In this document: piece after piece, positions 34,826-45,436 of the stretch | Layout: each line of letters starts with the position of its first letter | Numbering within the stretch: the stretch's first letter is position 1 | Assembly (NCBI GenBank): GCA_017979445.1 | Contig: JADQWC010000602.1 | Location: 1 to 64,000, forward strand | Length of the DNA stretch: 64,000 nucleotides | Direction: 5' to 3' | From: Akebia trifoliata | Taxonomy: Eukaryota > Streptophyta > Magnoliopsida > Ranunculales > Lardizabalaceae | Notes under the pieces: model-generated | Database searches by the model: none | What the model was told of the DNA's origin: nothing | Seen by the model: only the letters and a program-made list of their open reading frames with translations | Translations under genes and position numbers: made by a program

Positions 34826-37541
34826 GGAGGCCATCTTTGGCCGAATCAATTTTTCTATTACCCAGTTCAATATCTTATTTCTCAGCCCTTTGCAACCTTT
34901 TTCAAAAAAAAAATTACATTTTTCTTTCTCAGCCTGATCACCTGACCCAAGGGAGGGAAAAATTCGAACTACGTTTTGGTCTGATCCCAAAAATTCTGAG
35001 GTACGTAGGCAACATGAGAAGTTACTTCAGGCCCGATCACATCAAAATAAAAAAAATAGGTTCCCCGACAAAGAAAAAATCTAAAAAGAAAAAAAAATTC
35101 AAAAGAAAAAGAAATATCATCCAAAATGGGGAAGAAAATTCAAGGAAAAAAGAAAACAATTTAAAAGGAAATACCACACAAGGGGCATTTAGGTTTTTGA
35201 GCCTCAAAATTCCTTTCTTTTTATGCCCAGTCCTAAGCCTACCCATAAAAGTCCTCCTAAGTACCGTGCGAAAAAGTTAAGGAAGGTAGTAAAGCATGAT
35301 CAGACAGTAATTCCAAAAGTTCAGAAGGAAAGAAAAAGAAAAAAAATAAGATAAAAAGCCTGCTAAGTTGAAAACCCAAAAAGGGCGACTTAGGCAAAAA
35401 TTAAGGCAAGCTCGCAAGGTTGAAAATCCGACGGGACGGTCTTAGCAACAATCAGAGCAAAGAAAAAAGAAAAGAAAGGTCGCTAGATTGAAAACCTGAA
35501 AAGGAAATCTAGGCAAAAACTAGAGCATGCTCGCTGGTATGAAAACCCGAAAGGGCAATCTATGCAAAAGTTAGAGTAACAAAGAAAAACAGAAGAAAAT
35601 CTCCATATAGTTGAAAAGCTAAAAAATGGTTCGAGCCGAAACATCTGAAGTCCGAATAATTAAGTTCAATACCCAACTTAAACCAAGCAAAGACTCAGAA
35701 GTCACGAGCATCGTCTACGATTGATCTGAAAATTTTCTACTTCTCCAAGTGAACCAAGAGGGAAAATGATGGATTCTACAATGAATCTCAAAAGGAAATA
35801 TTTTATTTTTTTGAGTCCGACTCAAAATCTTCAATATAAAAGTCAACATTAAAAGTTAAACCTTTATTGCTCTTGCGGTAATCAAGGATTTCAAACTTTT
35901 ATAACAAGGGCACTTCCTTTTTCTAAAGAGTACAGTTTCCCCCCTTACACTAGGGGCATTCGTTTTCAAATTATGTTCAATTATCCCTAGTGCAATGTTC
36001 CTTGTCAAACTAGGGGCATTTTGATTCTGAAACCTGGTCAATTCCAACCCCAAAGGATAAGGTTAACTTTGAATTAAAGGTTACCCTCTTGATAGTAATT
36101 TTGAAAACTCTTGAGATTCAAAGAGAGTTAAAATGTTTATCGGACCTTTACAAAATCCAATTTTTTTTATAAAAAAAAATCAAATGTGGTGTAAATCTCC
36201 CATTTATTCCAAAAAAAAATTTAGTTCATTACTCTTTCACTCCAAGTAGGTAGAGTAGAACTTCAAAAAAAAAAAATTAGGTCATTACTTTTTCACCCTG
36301 GGCAGGTAGAGTAGGACTCCCAAAAAAAAAGTTTAGTTCATTATTCTTTCACTCCGAGTAAGTAGAGTAGAACTTCCCAAAAAAAAAATTAGTTCATTAC
36401 TCTTTCACCCTGGGCAGGTAGAGTAGGACTCCCAAAAAAATTATTTCATTACTCTTTCACTCTGAGTAGGTAGAGTAAAACTTCCCAAAAAAAATTAGTT
36501 CATTACTCTTTCACTCCGAGTAGGTAGAGTAGAACTTCCCAAAAAAAATTAGTTCATTACTCTTTCACTCCGAGTAGGTAGAGTAGAATTTCCAAAAGAA
36601 AAAAATTAGTTCATTGCTCTTTCACTCCTAGTAGGTAGAATAGAACTTCCCAAAAAAAATTAGTTCATTACTCTTTCACTCCGAGTAGGTAGAGTAGAAC
36701 TTCCAAAGAAAAAATTAGTTCATTACTCTTTCACTCCGAGTAGGTAGAATAGAATTTCCCAAAAAAATTAGTTTATTACTCTTTCACTCCGAGTAGGTAG
36801 AGTAGAACTTTCAAAAAAAAAATTTAGTTCATTACTCTTTCACCCTGAGCAGGTAGAATAGGACTCTCAAAAAAATTAGTTCATTACTCTTTCACTCCGA
36901 GTAGGTAGAGTAGAACTTCCCAAAATAAAAAAAATTAGTTCATTACTCTTGCACCCTGGGCAGGTATAGTAAGACTCCCAAAAAAATTAGTTCATTACTC
37001 TTTCACTCCGAGTAGGTAGAATAGAACTTAAAAAAAAAATAAAAAATTAGTTCATTACTCTTTCACCCTGGGCAGGTAAAGTAAGACTCCCAAAAAAATT
37101 AGTTCATTACTCTTTTACTCCGAGTAGGTAGAGTAGAACTTCCCCAAAAAATTAGTTCATTACTCTTTCACCCTGAGCAGGTAGAGTGGGACTCCCAAAA
37201 AGTTTAGTTTATTACTCTTTGACCTAGGGTAGGTAGAGTAAGACATTCAAATTTTGCTCAGATTATACTCACTTTTACTCAGATTATGCTCAGTTTTTTC
37301 TCAGTCTTTACTCAGTTTTACACAGTACACACCTTCACACTTGCACTTTTTAGTTAAGGAGAATTTTCTAAAATTCAAGGACCTGACATTTTTTAGTTCA
37401 GGGAGAGTTTTACCCTCAAGGATCCGAACGCCTCGACGAATTGCTAAATTAGGCTGCAAAATGGATTGTCACTAGCTTTGGCATTCGGATATCGCACTAT
37501 CTACCAAAATAAATTTGCTATCTAGTTCTCTTCAACCCTCT
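34826..37541 (+). other. 3' untranslated region of B
   Basis: After the pol stop comes GGAGGCC, then AGGTACGTAGGCAAC (34999-35013), an A-rich block, a repeat block with GTTGAAAACC units (35340-35640), and a conserved stretch with two CTAGGGGCATT phrases (35950-36020). A long tandem array follows (36225-37246), then TTACTCAGATTATGCTCAG-type sequence. C and, in reverse, D share the order. The open frames here are compositional. Confidence 0.7.
36225..37246 (+). repeat. Tandem array in the B 3' tail, about 19 units of 50-60 bases
   Basis: Each unit is TTCATTACTCTTTCAC plus one of two variants, CTCCGAGTAGGTAGAGTAGAA or CCTGGGCAGGTAGAGTAGGA, and ends in an A run. Variants alternate at both ends, but a run of the first variant occupies 36440-36800. 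C carries about 17 units in strict alternation. Confidence 0.9.
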
Positions 37542-37557
37542 GCCAAAAAGGGGCATC
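37542..37557 (+). other. Polypurine tract of B
   Basis: GCCAAAAAGGGGCATC abuts the TG of the 3' LTR at 37558, matching the tracts of C (52315-52330) and D (42054-42069, minus). Confidence 0.85.
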
Positions 37558-39246
37558 TGTAGGCACCCCATTTTGGCATCCACTTGATTAATCAACTCGT
37601 TAACTCGATTGCAACGGTTCCTAATGATAAATGATTATTCCAATGCTTTATTTTGTTACTAGATATGTTTTAGAAATCCGGATAAAGTATCTCGAATTGA
37701 CAAAACTGTAGAAACCACGCTACGCTAGGAAAATATTACCCTAGAAATATAGAAATCATCATCTTGCAAACAAAAAGAAGTTTTACGATAAAAATCACTA
37801 AAAAATGACCAAATTACTAAAATACCCCTAACATCAAAACAACCTAAGATCCTACATTACGCTTAGGAAAATCCTTTCGAACACATAAAACAACAAGTCG
37901 AAACCAAATAAAACATTTCATCAATTTTCACAGAATTCGACAAAATTACTAAAATACCCCTCATAAAGCTCACAATGATTTCGCAAAAAAAATTTCATAA
38001 ATGAAAAAACCAACATTCCTATTGAATTCCTTACGAAAAATCGATTCCAAAACATCCTGAAACATTGAAAAATAACTTAAAATGCAAAAAGTCATCTCCG
38101 AGGGCAAAACGGTAATTTTACAACTTTAATAATTAAAATTCTAAAATTAATAAATAAAATATTAAATAATGTAAAGTGAAATATTAATAAAATTAATTTA
38201 AAATTTTGAATCAAAAAAATCGATCAATTAGGCTCTTAGGCAAACTTGTTGATGGTTGCCAAGATATTCCATCTGGGGGCCCAAAGAATTAAAGATATAA
38301 TAAAGAGAGTTCTTCAAAAAATTAAAGTCAATCAAGTAAGACTAAAGTCAATATCTTAAAATCACTCAAGTAAGACCAAAGTCAAGATATTAAAGTAAAC
38401 CAAGTAAGACTAAAGTCAAAATCTTGAAGTCAATCAAATGAGACTAAAAGTCAAAAATCTAATAGAGTTCTAATAAAATAATAATTCTATTTAAAGCAAT
38501 CCTAATTAAATAATAACTCTATTTAATAGAATTCTAATTATAATAACTCTATTTATAGAATTCTAACTAAATAATAATTCTTTCTAAAAGAATTATAATT
38601 AAACCTTAACTCTATCTAAAAGGCACTTAAAAAAGTTCATAAATAGGAGTCTCCACATCCTATTTTCGTATCAAATAATAAATCTTAAGAGAAGTAGGTC
38701 AAAAAGCTTCTCTAGCCTCCCATAAACCCTAATTTTGAAGTCCTAACTCCTTACCTAACACCCATACCTCAACTTTAACTTGAAAAATACCTAGAAGCCC
38801 TTCAAAAACACCCAGAAATCCATAAACAAATCCGAAGAATCCAGATCTAAGAAAGAGATACCTTGCCTCGGAGATCAGAAATCAAATTCGAAGATAGAAC
38901 GAAGCGAGGAATATTGTACAAGGAGTTACTCTATCAGATTTGAGGGAACAAGACCGTTATCTTCAAAAAGGTATCTATTTCTTATTATTTTTTATTACTT
39001 AGGTCTTTTAGCAATGTAGTTTATTTGCAAATTAGTAGAGACCGGCGTTTGCTGGGCGGAGTTGGTGCCTAACACCTTCCAACCTCGTAATGTGATCCCT
39101 GGACTCAGTATTTTCTGTAGTAGATTAGTTGATTTATTCGTTTAGAGTCCAAGTTCGATTCCTAGACCGTAATAAGTAGGTGGCGACTCCCAAACCTCAA
39201 AGGTCAAAAGCAGATCCGCGCCCCTCGCGGATCGAGGTCATTTTCA
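37558..39246 (+). repeat. 3' LTR of B (family 2)
   Basis: It starts TGTAGGCACCCC and ends GGTCATTTTCA. It is somewhat shorter than the 5' LTR, with small deletions in the GTCAATCAAGTAAGACTA array and in the duplicated AATTAAATAATAACTC part. Many base differences from the 5' LTR are visible, more than between the two C LTRs, so B looks older than C. Confidence 0.9.
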
Positions 39247-41901
39247 AAGGGACACGTTGCAAACATTAATAAATTGATTGATGAATTAATTCGCATATAC
39301 ATGAAAATCAGTGAGTCGACTCCCGTGTCACTTTGATAAAAAATCCAATTTTGAAACTTCTAAGCACATAGAAAAATAGTAAGTCGACTCGTGTCACTTT
39401 GATAAAAAAAACAAATTTCAGACTTCTAAGTACATAAAAAATAGCGAGTCGACTAGCATGCCACTTTGATAAAAGAAATCCAATTTTGAAACTTCTAAAT
39501 ACATAAAAAATAGTGAGTCGACTCGTGAGAATTCACGAATTAATACTCATGAATAAAATCTACTCATAAAATAACGATTAAAGAGGCGTAAGAAGAGACA
39601 AAGTAAAAAATTGAACTTACCACTTGCAAGGGTTGAGTTCCGTGAGATTCTTTCAGAGTATTTGAACAACAACCCGGTTGTGTGAATGTTGTTTCAAAAA
39701 TCTATAGATGAGAGCTTCAACGGTGATAGTTCTGGGCTGACGTGACACGTGCAGAGAATGAATAGAGGTGACTGTTGTGGGTGGTTCAAGAAGAGAGAAT
39801 AGAAATCGAAGGTGAGTTGGACTATTATGAAGTCCTCCTTGAGAGGAAAGAGGATGGTAGTGGTTGCTGTAGGATTGTTCTTAAGCGAATAAGAGGGCTA
39901 TGGTGGCTGATGTTGGAGCAGAAGAGGGCAGCTTAAGAGGTGGCGTGGTGGCTAGGCGTTAAAAGAGATTGAAGACTTCAGGGGGCTGTTGTGGGTTGCT
40001 ATAATGGCTGCAATGGAGTGGGGGCTTGGGTGTTGTAATGAAGGCTGCAGATGGAGGGTGTTCGGGGTTGAAGAAGGGCTAAAACGAAGAATAGAATGTG
40101 AAGGTAGGGGGCTGATTTTAATGGTGAATGGGAAGAGGAGATAGAAGGAAGGTTGTATTCAGTTGGGTGATAAAGACAACAGCAGTGGTAGTCAAGGTGG
40201 CTGTCAAGGTGGAGAAGATGATGGCACGATGGGTATTGTAATGAAGTTTTTGGAGGAGAAGATGGCTGTACGTGAACGGGGCTACTGCGATTCTAATGGA
40301 GAAGGTGAAAACGAAGAATAAGAAGAAGACGTGGAGGAGCTTGAAGCTTGTACGTGGCTCCTGTAAGTTGGTTTTTTTTTGTTTTTTCTTCTCTCTTCTC
40401 ACGTTTCTCTTTCCTTTATCTTTTTTTGTTATTTTTTTGTGTCAAAGACGTCAACCTTCTTCCCCTTTTTGTGTTGTTGTCTGTTCCTTGCTCTTTTTAG
40501 TCTAAAACACCAACAGAGCAGGAGATGATAGGGAAGGGTTCAGCCAGTGCTTTTTTTAGTTGGAGCCCCTTTTGACGTGAGAAATGGCTTCTTTATAGAG
40601 GTTTTTTTATATCATTTTTTAGAAGTTTCTTTCTTTCCCTTCATTTGACCGATCTTACAAACCTAAGATTTTCTTTTCTTCCATTCTTAGAAATCCTCTA
40701 CCAATTTTGCTTCAATCTTTCCCTTTTCTTTCATTTTCAATTTTCCTTTTTTGTTTGTTTCTCACGTTTCTCTTAGAAGAATGGTGGGTATTGATCCCAT
40801 ACTACTCACCTTAGTTGTCCCTCATTGATGGGTTTGTGATTGGTTGGTTATTTTTATTTTTATTTTCTTTTTATTTCTAATGTGATCTAATTTTGAATGG
40901 TTGATTAATGTTATTTATTTTATTTTTTTTAATCTTGAATGATTGATTTGAATTTTATTTTTATCCTCGAATGGTTGATTTAATTTTATCTTTAATCTTG
41001 ATTTTTGAGTCTTGATTGGTCGATTGAGTTTAATTCGAGCTTGGATTTTGATTTTTTTTTTATTCATTGATTGACTTAGTTGGGTATTGATTGGATTTTA
41101 ATTAGGATTGGTTAATTAGTCATTAATTTGATTTTAAAATTTATTTTTGATTTAATTTTGAATTTTAATTTGAGTTTTAAGTTGATCTTAAATTTTAAGT
41201 TGTTTAAATTTTAATTTTAGTTTAATGGTTATTTTCAATTTGAATTTATTTGATTGTGAATTTTAATTGATTTTTTTATTTTAAGTTTTAATTTAATTTT
41301 GATTAGTCGAGGTTTTTTTTCGTATTTTTTTAAATTTTGTAATTGCGTTTTCCTAAGCGTCAAGGTTTCTAGATCGGATTTGGATGTTGAGGGGCAATTC
41401 GGTCATTTTGCGATTTTTCATAAATTTATCTGATTTCATCGATTTGGGTCTCGTCAGACTCAAAATCATGTTTTGAATGCAATGAAGGTACTTTTGAGAT
41501 TTTTTGGAGGTCAGAAATTCATGAGGGGTATTTTCGTTATTTTATCGATTTTTGTTCATTTTTGCGAATTTTAGCGCGAAATTTATTTTGGTCCCAAAGT
41601 GATTATTTCTAAGTTTCAATGTTATATTTTCCTTGCGTAGCGAGGTCTCTAAGTTATCGAACTGTGTAGCGAACCTAAGTGTACGTGCTTGCTAAGTTGG
41701 GTGGAAGATGTAGCGATCCTAAGCGTGCGTAATTCTATGTCGTGTAGCAAAGAAAAAGAAGGGAATAGAATTACAAGACAAAAGGGAATTAAAAGGATAC
41801 TTCTCTCAAGCTTTCAAGTTCTTTGCGCTCATCATTAGGAATCCACAACAACCGGGTGACGGATCGCCAAGTCAGGCGGATGCAAAAATGGGGTGTCTAC
41901 A
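39247..41901 (-). repeat. Solo LTR E, segment 2 (5' part of the LTR)
   Basis: On the minus strand it starts TGTAGACACCCC at 41901. It then has a TTAATC/AATC-rich part (40800-41330), a CT-rich zone (40100-40560) with chance open frames, and a three- to four-copy repeat at 39295-39530. It joins segment 1 at the B insertion. GTAAC at 41902-41906 is the right TSD. Confidence 0.8.
39295..39530. repeat. Tandem repeat of about 75 bases in LTR E
   Basis: GTGAGTCGACTC or a near variant recurs at about 39310, 39380, 39442 and 39512, each followed by CACTTTGATAAA and CTTCTAA.TACATA. This expansion helps explain why LTR E is longer than LTR D. Confidence 0.8.
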
Positions 41902-42053
41902 GTAACAAACAAGAGAGACGAAAGAACTAGAAACAAGACAAATTAGGAAAGGTACTCTCAAAATTTTGAGTTCTTTACGTTCATCATTAGGAACCCACAA
42001 TAACAAGGTGACAAATTTTTGAATTAGACCGATACAAAAATGGGATGTTTACA
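41902..42053 (-). repeat. 3' LTR of element D, segment 3 (5' end of the LTR)
   Basis: On the minus strand the LTR starts TGTAAACATCCC at 42053 and runs to the E insertion. It parallels the first 150 bases of E (GTTCCTAATGATGA, TTTGAGAG). The polypurine tract at 42054-42069 shows that it is D's 3' LTR. Confidence 0.8.
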
Positions 42054-42069
42054 AATGCCCCTTTTTAAC
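42054..42069 (-). other. Polypurine tract of D
   Basis: On the minus strand TTAAAAAGGGGCATT runs into the LTR start TGTAAACATCCC. It matches the B and C tracts. Confidence 0.8.
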
Positions 42070-43664
42070 AGAAGATGAAGCAAATTGATGGCCAATCTAC
42101 TTTGGTCGGTAGTACGACATTTAAATGCCAAAACTAGTGACTACTCATTTTACAGCTTGATTTAACAATTTATCGAGGTGTCCAGATCTTTGAGGATAAA
42201 CTCTCTCTAGACTAAAAGATGTCAAATCCTCAAATTTTTGAAAATTCTCCTTGACTAATGCAAATGCAATGAGAGTGCACATGTATGCAATAGTGTAATG
42301 ATGATTTTAAAAAATCACGTCTCCATTTCGTGCATTCATAATGGGAGGATAATGAACTTAACAAGGAAAAACTTAGTAAGATGACTGGGCAAAATCTAAA
42401 TAAAATTTAGGCCAAACCCAAGAAAAATTAAAATTGAACTGAGCAAAACTTGAGAAAAATCTGAGTAAGGTCTAAGCACAATCTGAGTAAGTTCTAAGCA
42501 TAATCTGAATAAAGTATGAACATAATCTGAGTATAATCTAAGTAAGGTCTGAGCATAATCTAAGTAAAATCTAAGCACAATTTGAGCAAGGTCTGAGCAT
42601 AATATGAGTAAAATCGAAGCATAATCTAAGTAAGATCTAAACAAAATTTGAGTAAGTTCTGAGCATAATTTGAGGAACATCTTAGCAAAATTTGAGTAAA
42701 ATCGAAGCATAACTGAGCATGAGTTGAATGTTCTACTCTACCTATTCTAGGTAAAAACATAATGAACTATTTTATGGGCAAATCAAATATGAGATTAAGA
42801 ACACTTTCTGATTTTTTTATTTAAAAAATTGAATCTCATGAATTTCAGGCCAATATTTTGACTTATTTTGAATCTCAAGGATTTTCAAAAATTGTTATAA
42901 TGAGGGTAACCTTTAATTCAGGGTTAATCTTATCCTTTGGGGTTGAAATTGATCAAGCTTTTGAGAACAAAATGCCCCTAGTTTGACAATGAACATTGCA
43001 CCGAGGATAATTGAACAGTTTGAAAAAGAATGCCCCTAGTATAAAGAGGATAACCACACACTTTAGCAAAGGAAAATGAAAATTTGAAATCTTTGATTAT
43101 CACAAACGAAATAAAGGTTTAAATTTTAATTTCAACTTTATTATTGAAGATCATGAGTTGGGCACAAAAATTGGAATCAAATATTTCCTTTTGAGATTTA
43201 TCTTGAAAATTATTTTTTCTCCCCCTTCAGTTCACACAAAAAAGTAAAATTTTTAGATCAATCATAAACATGATACTTGCTACTTTCGAGGTCAAACCGA
43301 GTATTAACTGCATGATGATAAAGTCGATGGAGCTTGGTCATTCAGATTTCTAACGTTTTAGCTTGGATTGTCTTCAGATTTTCAACTAGATTGAGATTTT
43401 TTTTTGTTTCTCTAACTTTTGCCTAGATTGCCTTTTCAAGTTTTTGATCTAGCGAGCTTACCATTTTTTACTTTTTTGCTCTGATTGTTGTCAAGTTCGT
43501 CCTTTCTAATTTTCAATCTAGCGAGCTTGCCTTAATTTTTGCCAAAGTCGCCCTTTCAGGTTTTCAACCCAATAGATTTTTTTTTCTTATTTTTTTCTTT
43601 GTGATTTCCTTTTGAGATTCTGGAACTTTATTATGCTTGTTATTTTTCCTTGACTTTTTCGTAC
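42070..43664 (-). other. 3' untranslated region of D (distal part)
   Basis: In reverse it repeats the order seen in B and C: the GTTGAAAACC-type repeat block (43340-43600), the stretch with CTAGGGGCAT phrases (42960-43050), and a single GTAGAGTAGAACATTC unit (42725-42745). D's own tandem array is at 42430-42715. It ends at the C insertion (43665-43669, GGTAC), and the sequence resumes at 54071. Confidence 0.75.
42430..42715 (-). repeat. About 20-base tandem array in the D 3' tail
   Basis: On the minus strand TTATGCTCAGA, TTACTCAGA and close variants repeat about 13 times. B has the same motif only as a short run (37254-37320), whereas B and C amplified the neighbouring 58-base unit instead. 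The minus-strand open frame (42396-42710) is a by-product. Confidence 0.85.
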
Positions 43665-44813
43665 GGTACTGTAGACACCCCATTTTTGCACTCGCCTGAT
43701 TAATCAACTCGTCAACCCGATCGCAATGATTCCCAATGATGGATGTGTATTCCATTGCTTTATTTTGTTACTAGATGTGTTTCAGAAATCCGGATGAGGT
43801 ATCTCGAACTGACAAAATCTTAGAAATCACGCTACGCTAGGAAAATACGACTCCAGAAACATAGAAATCATCATCTTGCAAACCAAAAAGAAGCTTCACG
43901 ATAAAAATCACTAAAAATTGATCAAATTACCAAAATACCCCTAACATCAAAACAACCCTAGAGGCTACATTACGCTTAGGAAAACTCATTCAAACACATA
44001 AAACAACAAATCGGAACCAAATAAATCATTTCACCAATTTTAATAGAATTCGACAAAATTACGAAAATACCCCTCATAAAGTTCACGACCATTTCATACA
44101 AAAAAACTTCATAAATGACAAAAACCAACATTCCCATTGAATTCCTTACGAAAAACTGATTCCAAAACATCCTGGAACATGGAAAAACGACTTAAAACGT
44201 AAAAACTCCTCTCCGAGGACAAAATGTTAATTTCACAATTTTAAAAATTAAAGATTTCGAAATTAATAAATAAATCATTAAATAATGTAAAGTGAAACAT
44301 TAATAAAATTAATTTTAAAATGTGAACAAAAAAATCGATCAATCAGGCTTTCAGGCAAAATTGTTGAGGGTTCGCAAGATATTTCTTTAAAGACCCCTCC
44401 ATTTGGGGGTCCAAAGAATTAAAGATATAATAGAGAGGGGTTCTCCAAAAATTTAAAGTCAATCAAGCAAGACTAAAGTCAAGATATTAAAGTCAATCAA
44501 ATAAAACTAAAGTCAAAATTAAAGTCAATTAAGTAAGACTAAAGTCAAGTATTAAAGTCAATCTCATAAGACTAAAGTCAAAATCCTAAATCAAAACCCT
44601 AATCTAAACTAATCAAGTCAATCTCATAAGACTAAGGTCAAAACCGTAAATCAAAACCCTAATCTAAACTAATCAAGTCAATCTCCTAAGACTAAAGTCA
44701 AAACCCTAAGTCAAAACCCTAAAGACTAAGTCCATCTCATGAGACCAAAGTCTAAACCCTAATTGAAACCCTAAAAAGAAACCCTAATCAAACCCTAATG
44801 CTTCTAAAAACTT

Positions 44814-44821
44814 TATAAATA
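44814..44821 (+). promoter_or_regulatory. TATA box of the C 5' LTR
   Basis: TATAAATA is followed by GGAGG. The same element is at 53465-53472 in the 3' LTR. Confidence 0.6.
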
Positions 44822-45232
44822 GGAGGTTCCACACTTTATTTTTGAATCAAAGAAAAAATCCTAGCAAAAGTAGGTGAAAAAGCCTCTACAACCTCCCCAA
44901 AACCCTAATTTTGGAGCCCCAACTCCTTCCCTAACACCTACTCCGATTTTATCCTAAAAATTACCTAGAAACCTTTCAAAAACACCCCAAAAATCCACAA
45001 CAAATTCAAAGCATCCAGATCCAAGAAGGTGATACCTTGCCTCGGAGATCAGAAATCAGATTCGGAGACAGAACAAAGTAAGGAGTACGGTACAAGGAGC
45101 TGTTTTCACCAGATCTGAGGGAATAGTACTTTTGCAGATCGAAGGTAAGGTTTTTCATTATTTTTTAATCTAGGTTTTGTCATTAGCGATGTAGTTATAT
45201 TTGGAATAAGTAGAGACCGGCATTGGCCGGGC

Positions 45233-45261
45233 GGGGTTGGTGCCTAACACCTTCCAACCCC
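45233..45261 (+). other. Conserved U5 stem-loop in the C 5' LTR
   Basis: GGGGTTGG pairs with CCAACCCC around TGCCTAACACCTT. It is identical in the C 3' LTR (53886-53914). Confidence 0.75.
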
Positions 45262-45418
45262 GTAACATGATCCCCGGATTCAAATTTTCTGTGGTAGATT
45301 AGTGTTTATCCGTTTTAGAGTCAGTTTGGTTCCTAGACCATAATAACTAGGTGGCGACTCCCAAACCTCAAGGGTCAAAAACGGATCTGCGCACCCCGCG
45401 GATCGAAGGCGCTTTCAG

Positions 45419-45436
45419 TGGCGACTCTGCTGGGGA
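45419..45436 (+). other. Primer-binding site of C
   Basis: TGGCGACTCTGCTGGGGA lies one base after the LTR end. It is probably of tRNA-Arg type, as in Ogre/Tat elements (from memory). It is the best-preserved primer site in the window. Confidence 0.75.

Larger units (their letters stand above)
28305..39246 (+). mobile_element. Non-autonomous Tat-related LTR retrotransposon B (10.9 kb)
   Basis: 5' LTR 28305-30055, primer site 30057, internal region, polypurine tract to 37557, 3' LTR 37558-39246. AAGG flanks both sides (28301-28304 and 39247-39250); it may originally have been AAAGG with one base shared or lost. It sits inside solo LTR E. The interior lacks gag, RT and RNase H and keeps only a protease-RT linker piece joined to the integrase core and C-terminus. 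Large tandem arrays fill the leader and the 3' tail. Element C has the same plan. Confidence 0.9.
43670..45417 (+). repeat. 5' LTR of C (family 2)
   Basis: It runs from TGTAGACACCCC to GGCGCTTTCA. Inside are several AGTCAATCTCATAAGACTAA units (44450-44760) mixed with AAACCCTAA phrases, a TATA box, and the stem-loop. The AAACCCTAA phrases resemble telomere repeats but are irregular and belong to the LTR. Confidence 0.95.

Noticed and set aside
36225..37246. Direct repeats with short spacers, CRISPR-like at first sight
   Set aside because: The spacers are just A runs and two alternating repeat variants. The array is inside a plant retrotransposon with no cas genes, so it is a minisatellite.
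40118..40505. Overlapping frames on both strands in LTR E
   Set aside because: CT/GA-rich LTR sequence corresponding to the CT-rich zone of related LTRs; no protein features.
44580..44800. CCCTAAA-like phrases suggesting an interstitial telomere
   Set aside because: Spacing is irregular, and the phrases are interleaved with AGTCAATCTCATAAGACTAA LTR units and repeated at the same place in the other C LTR.
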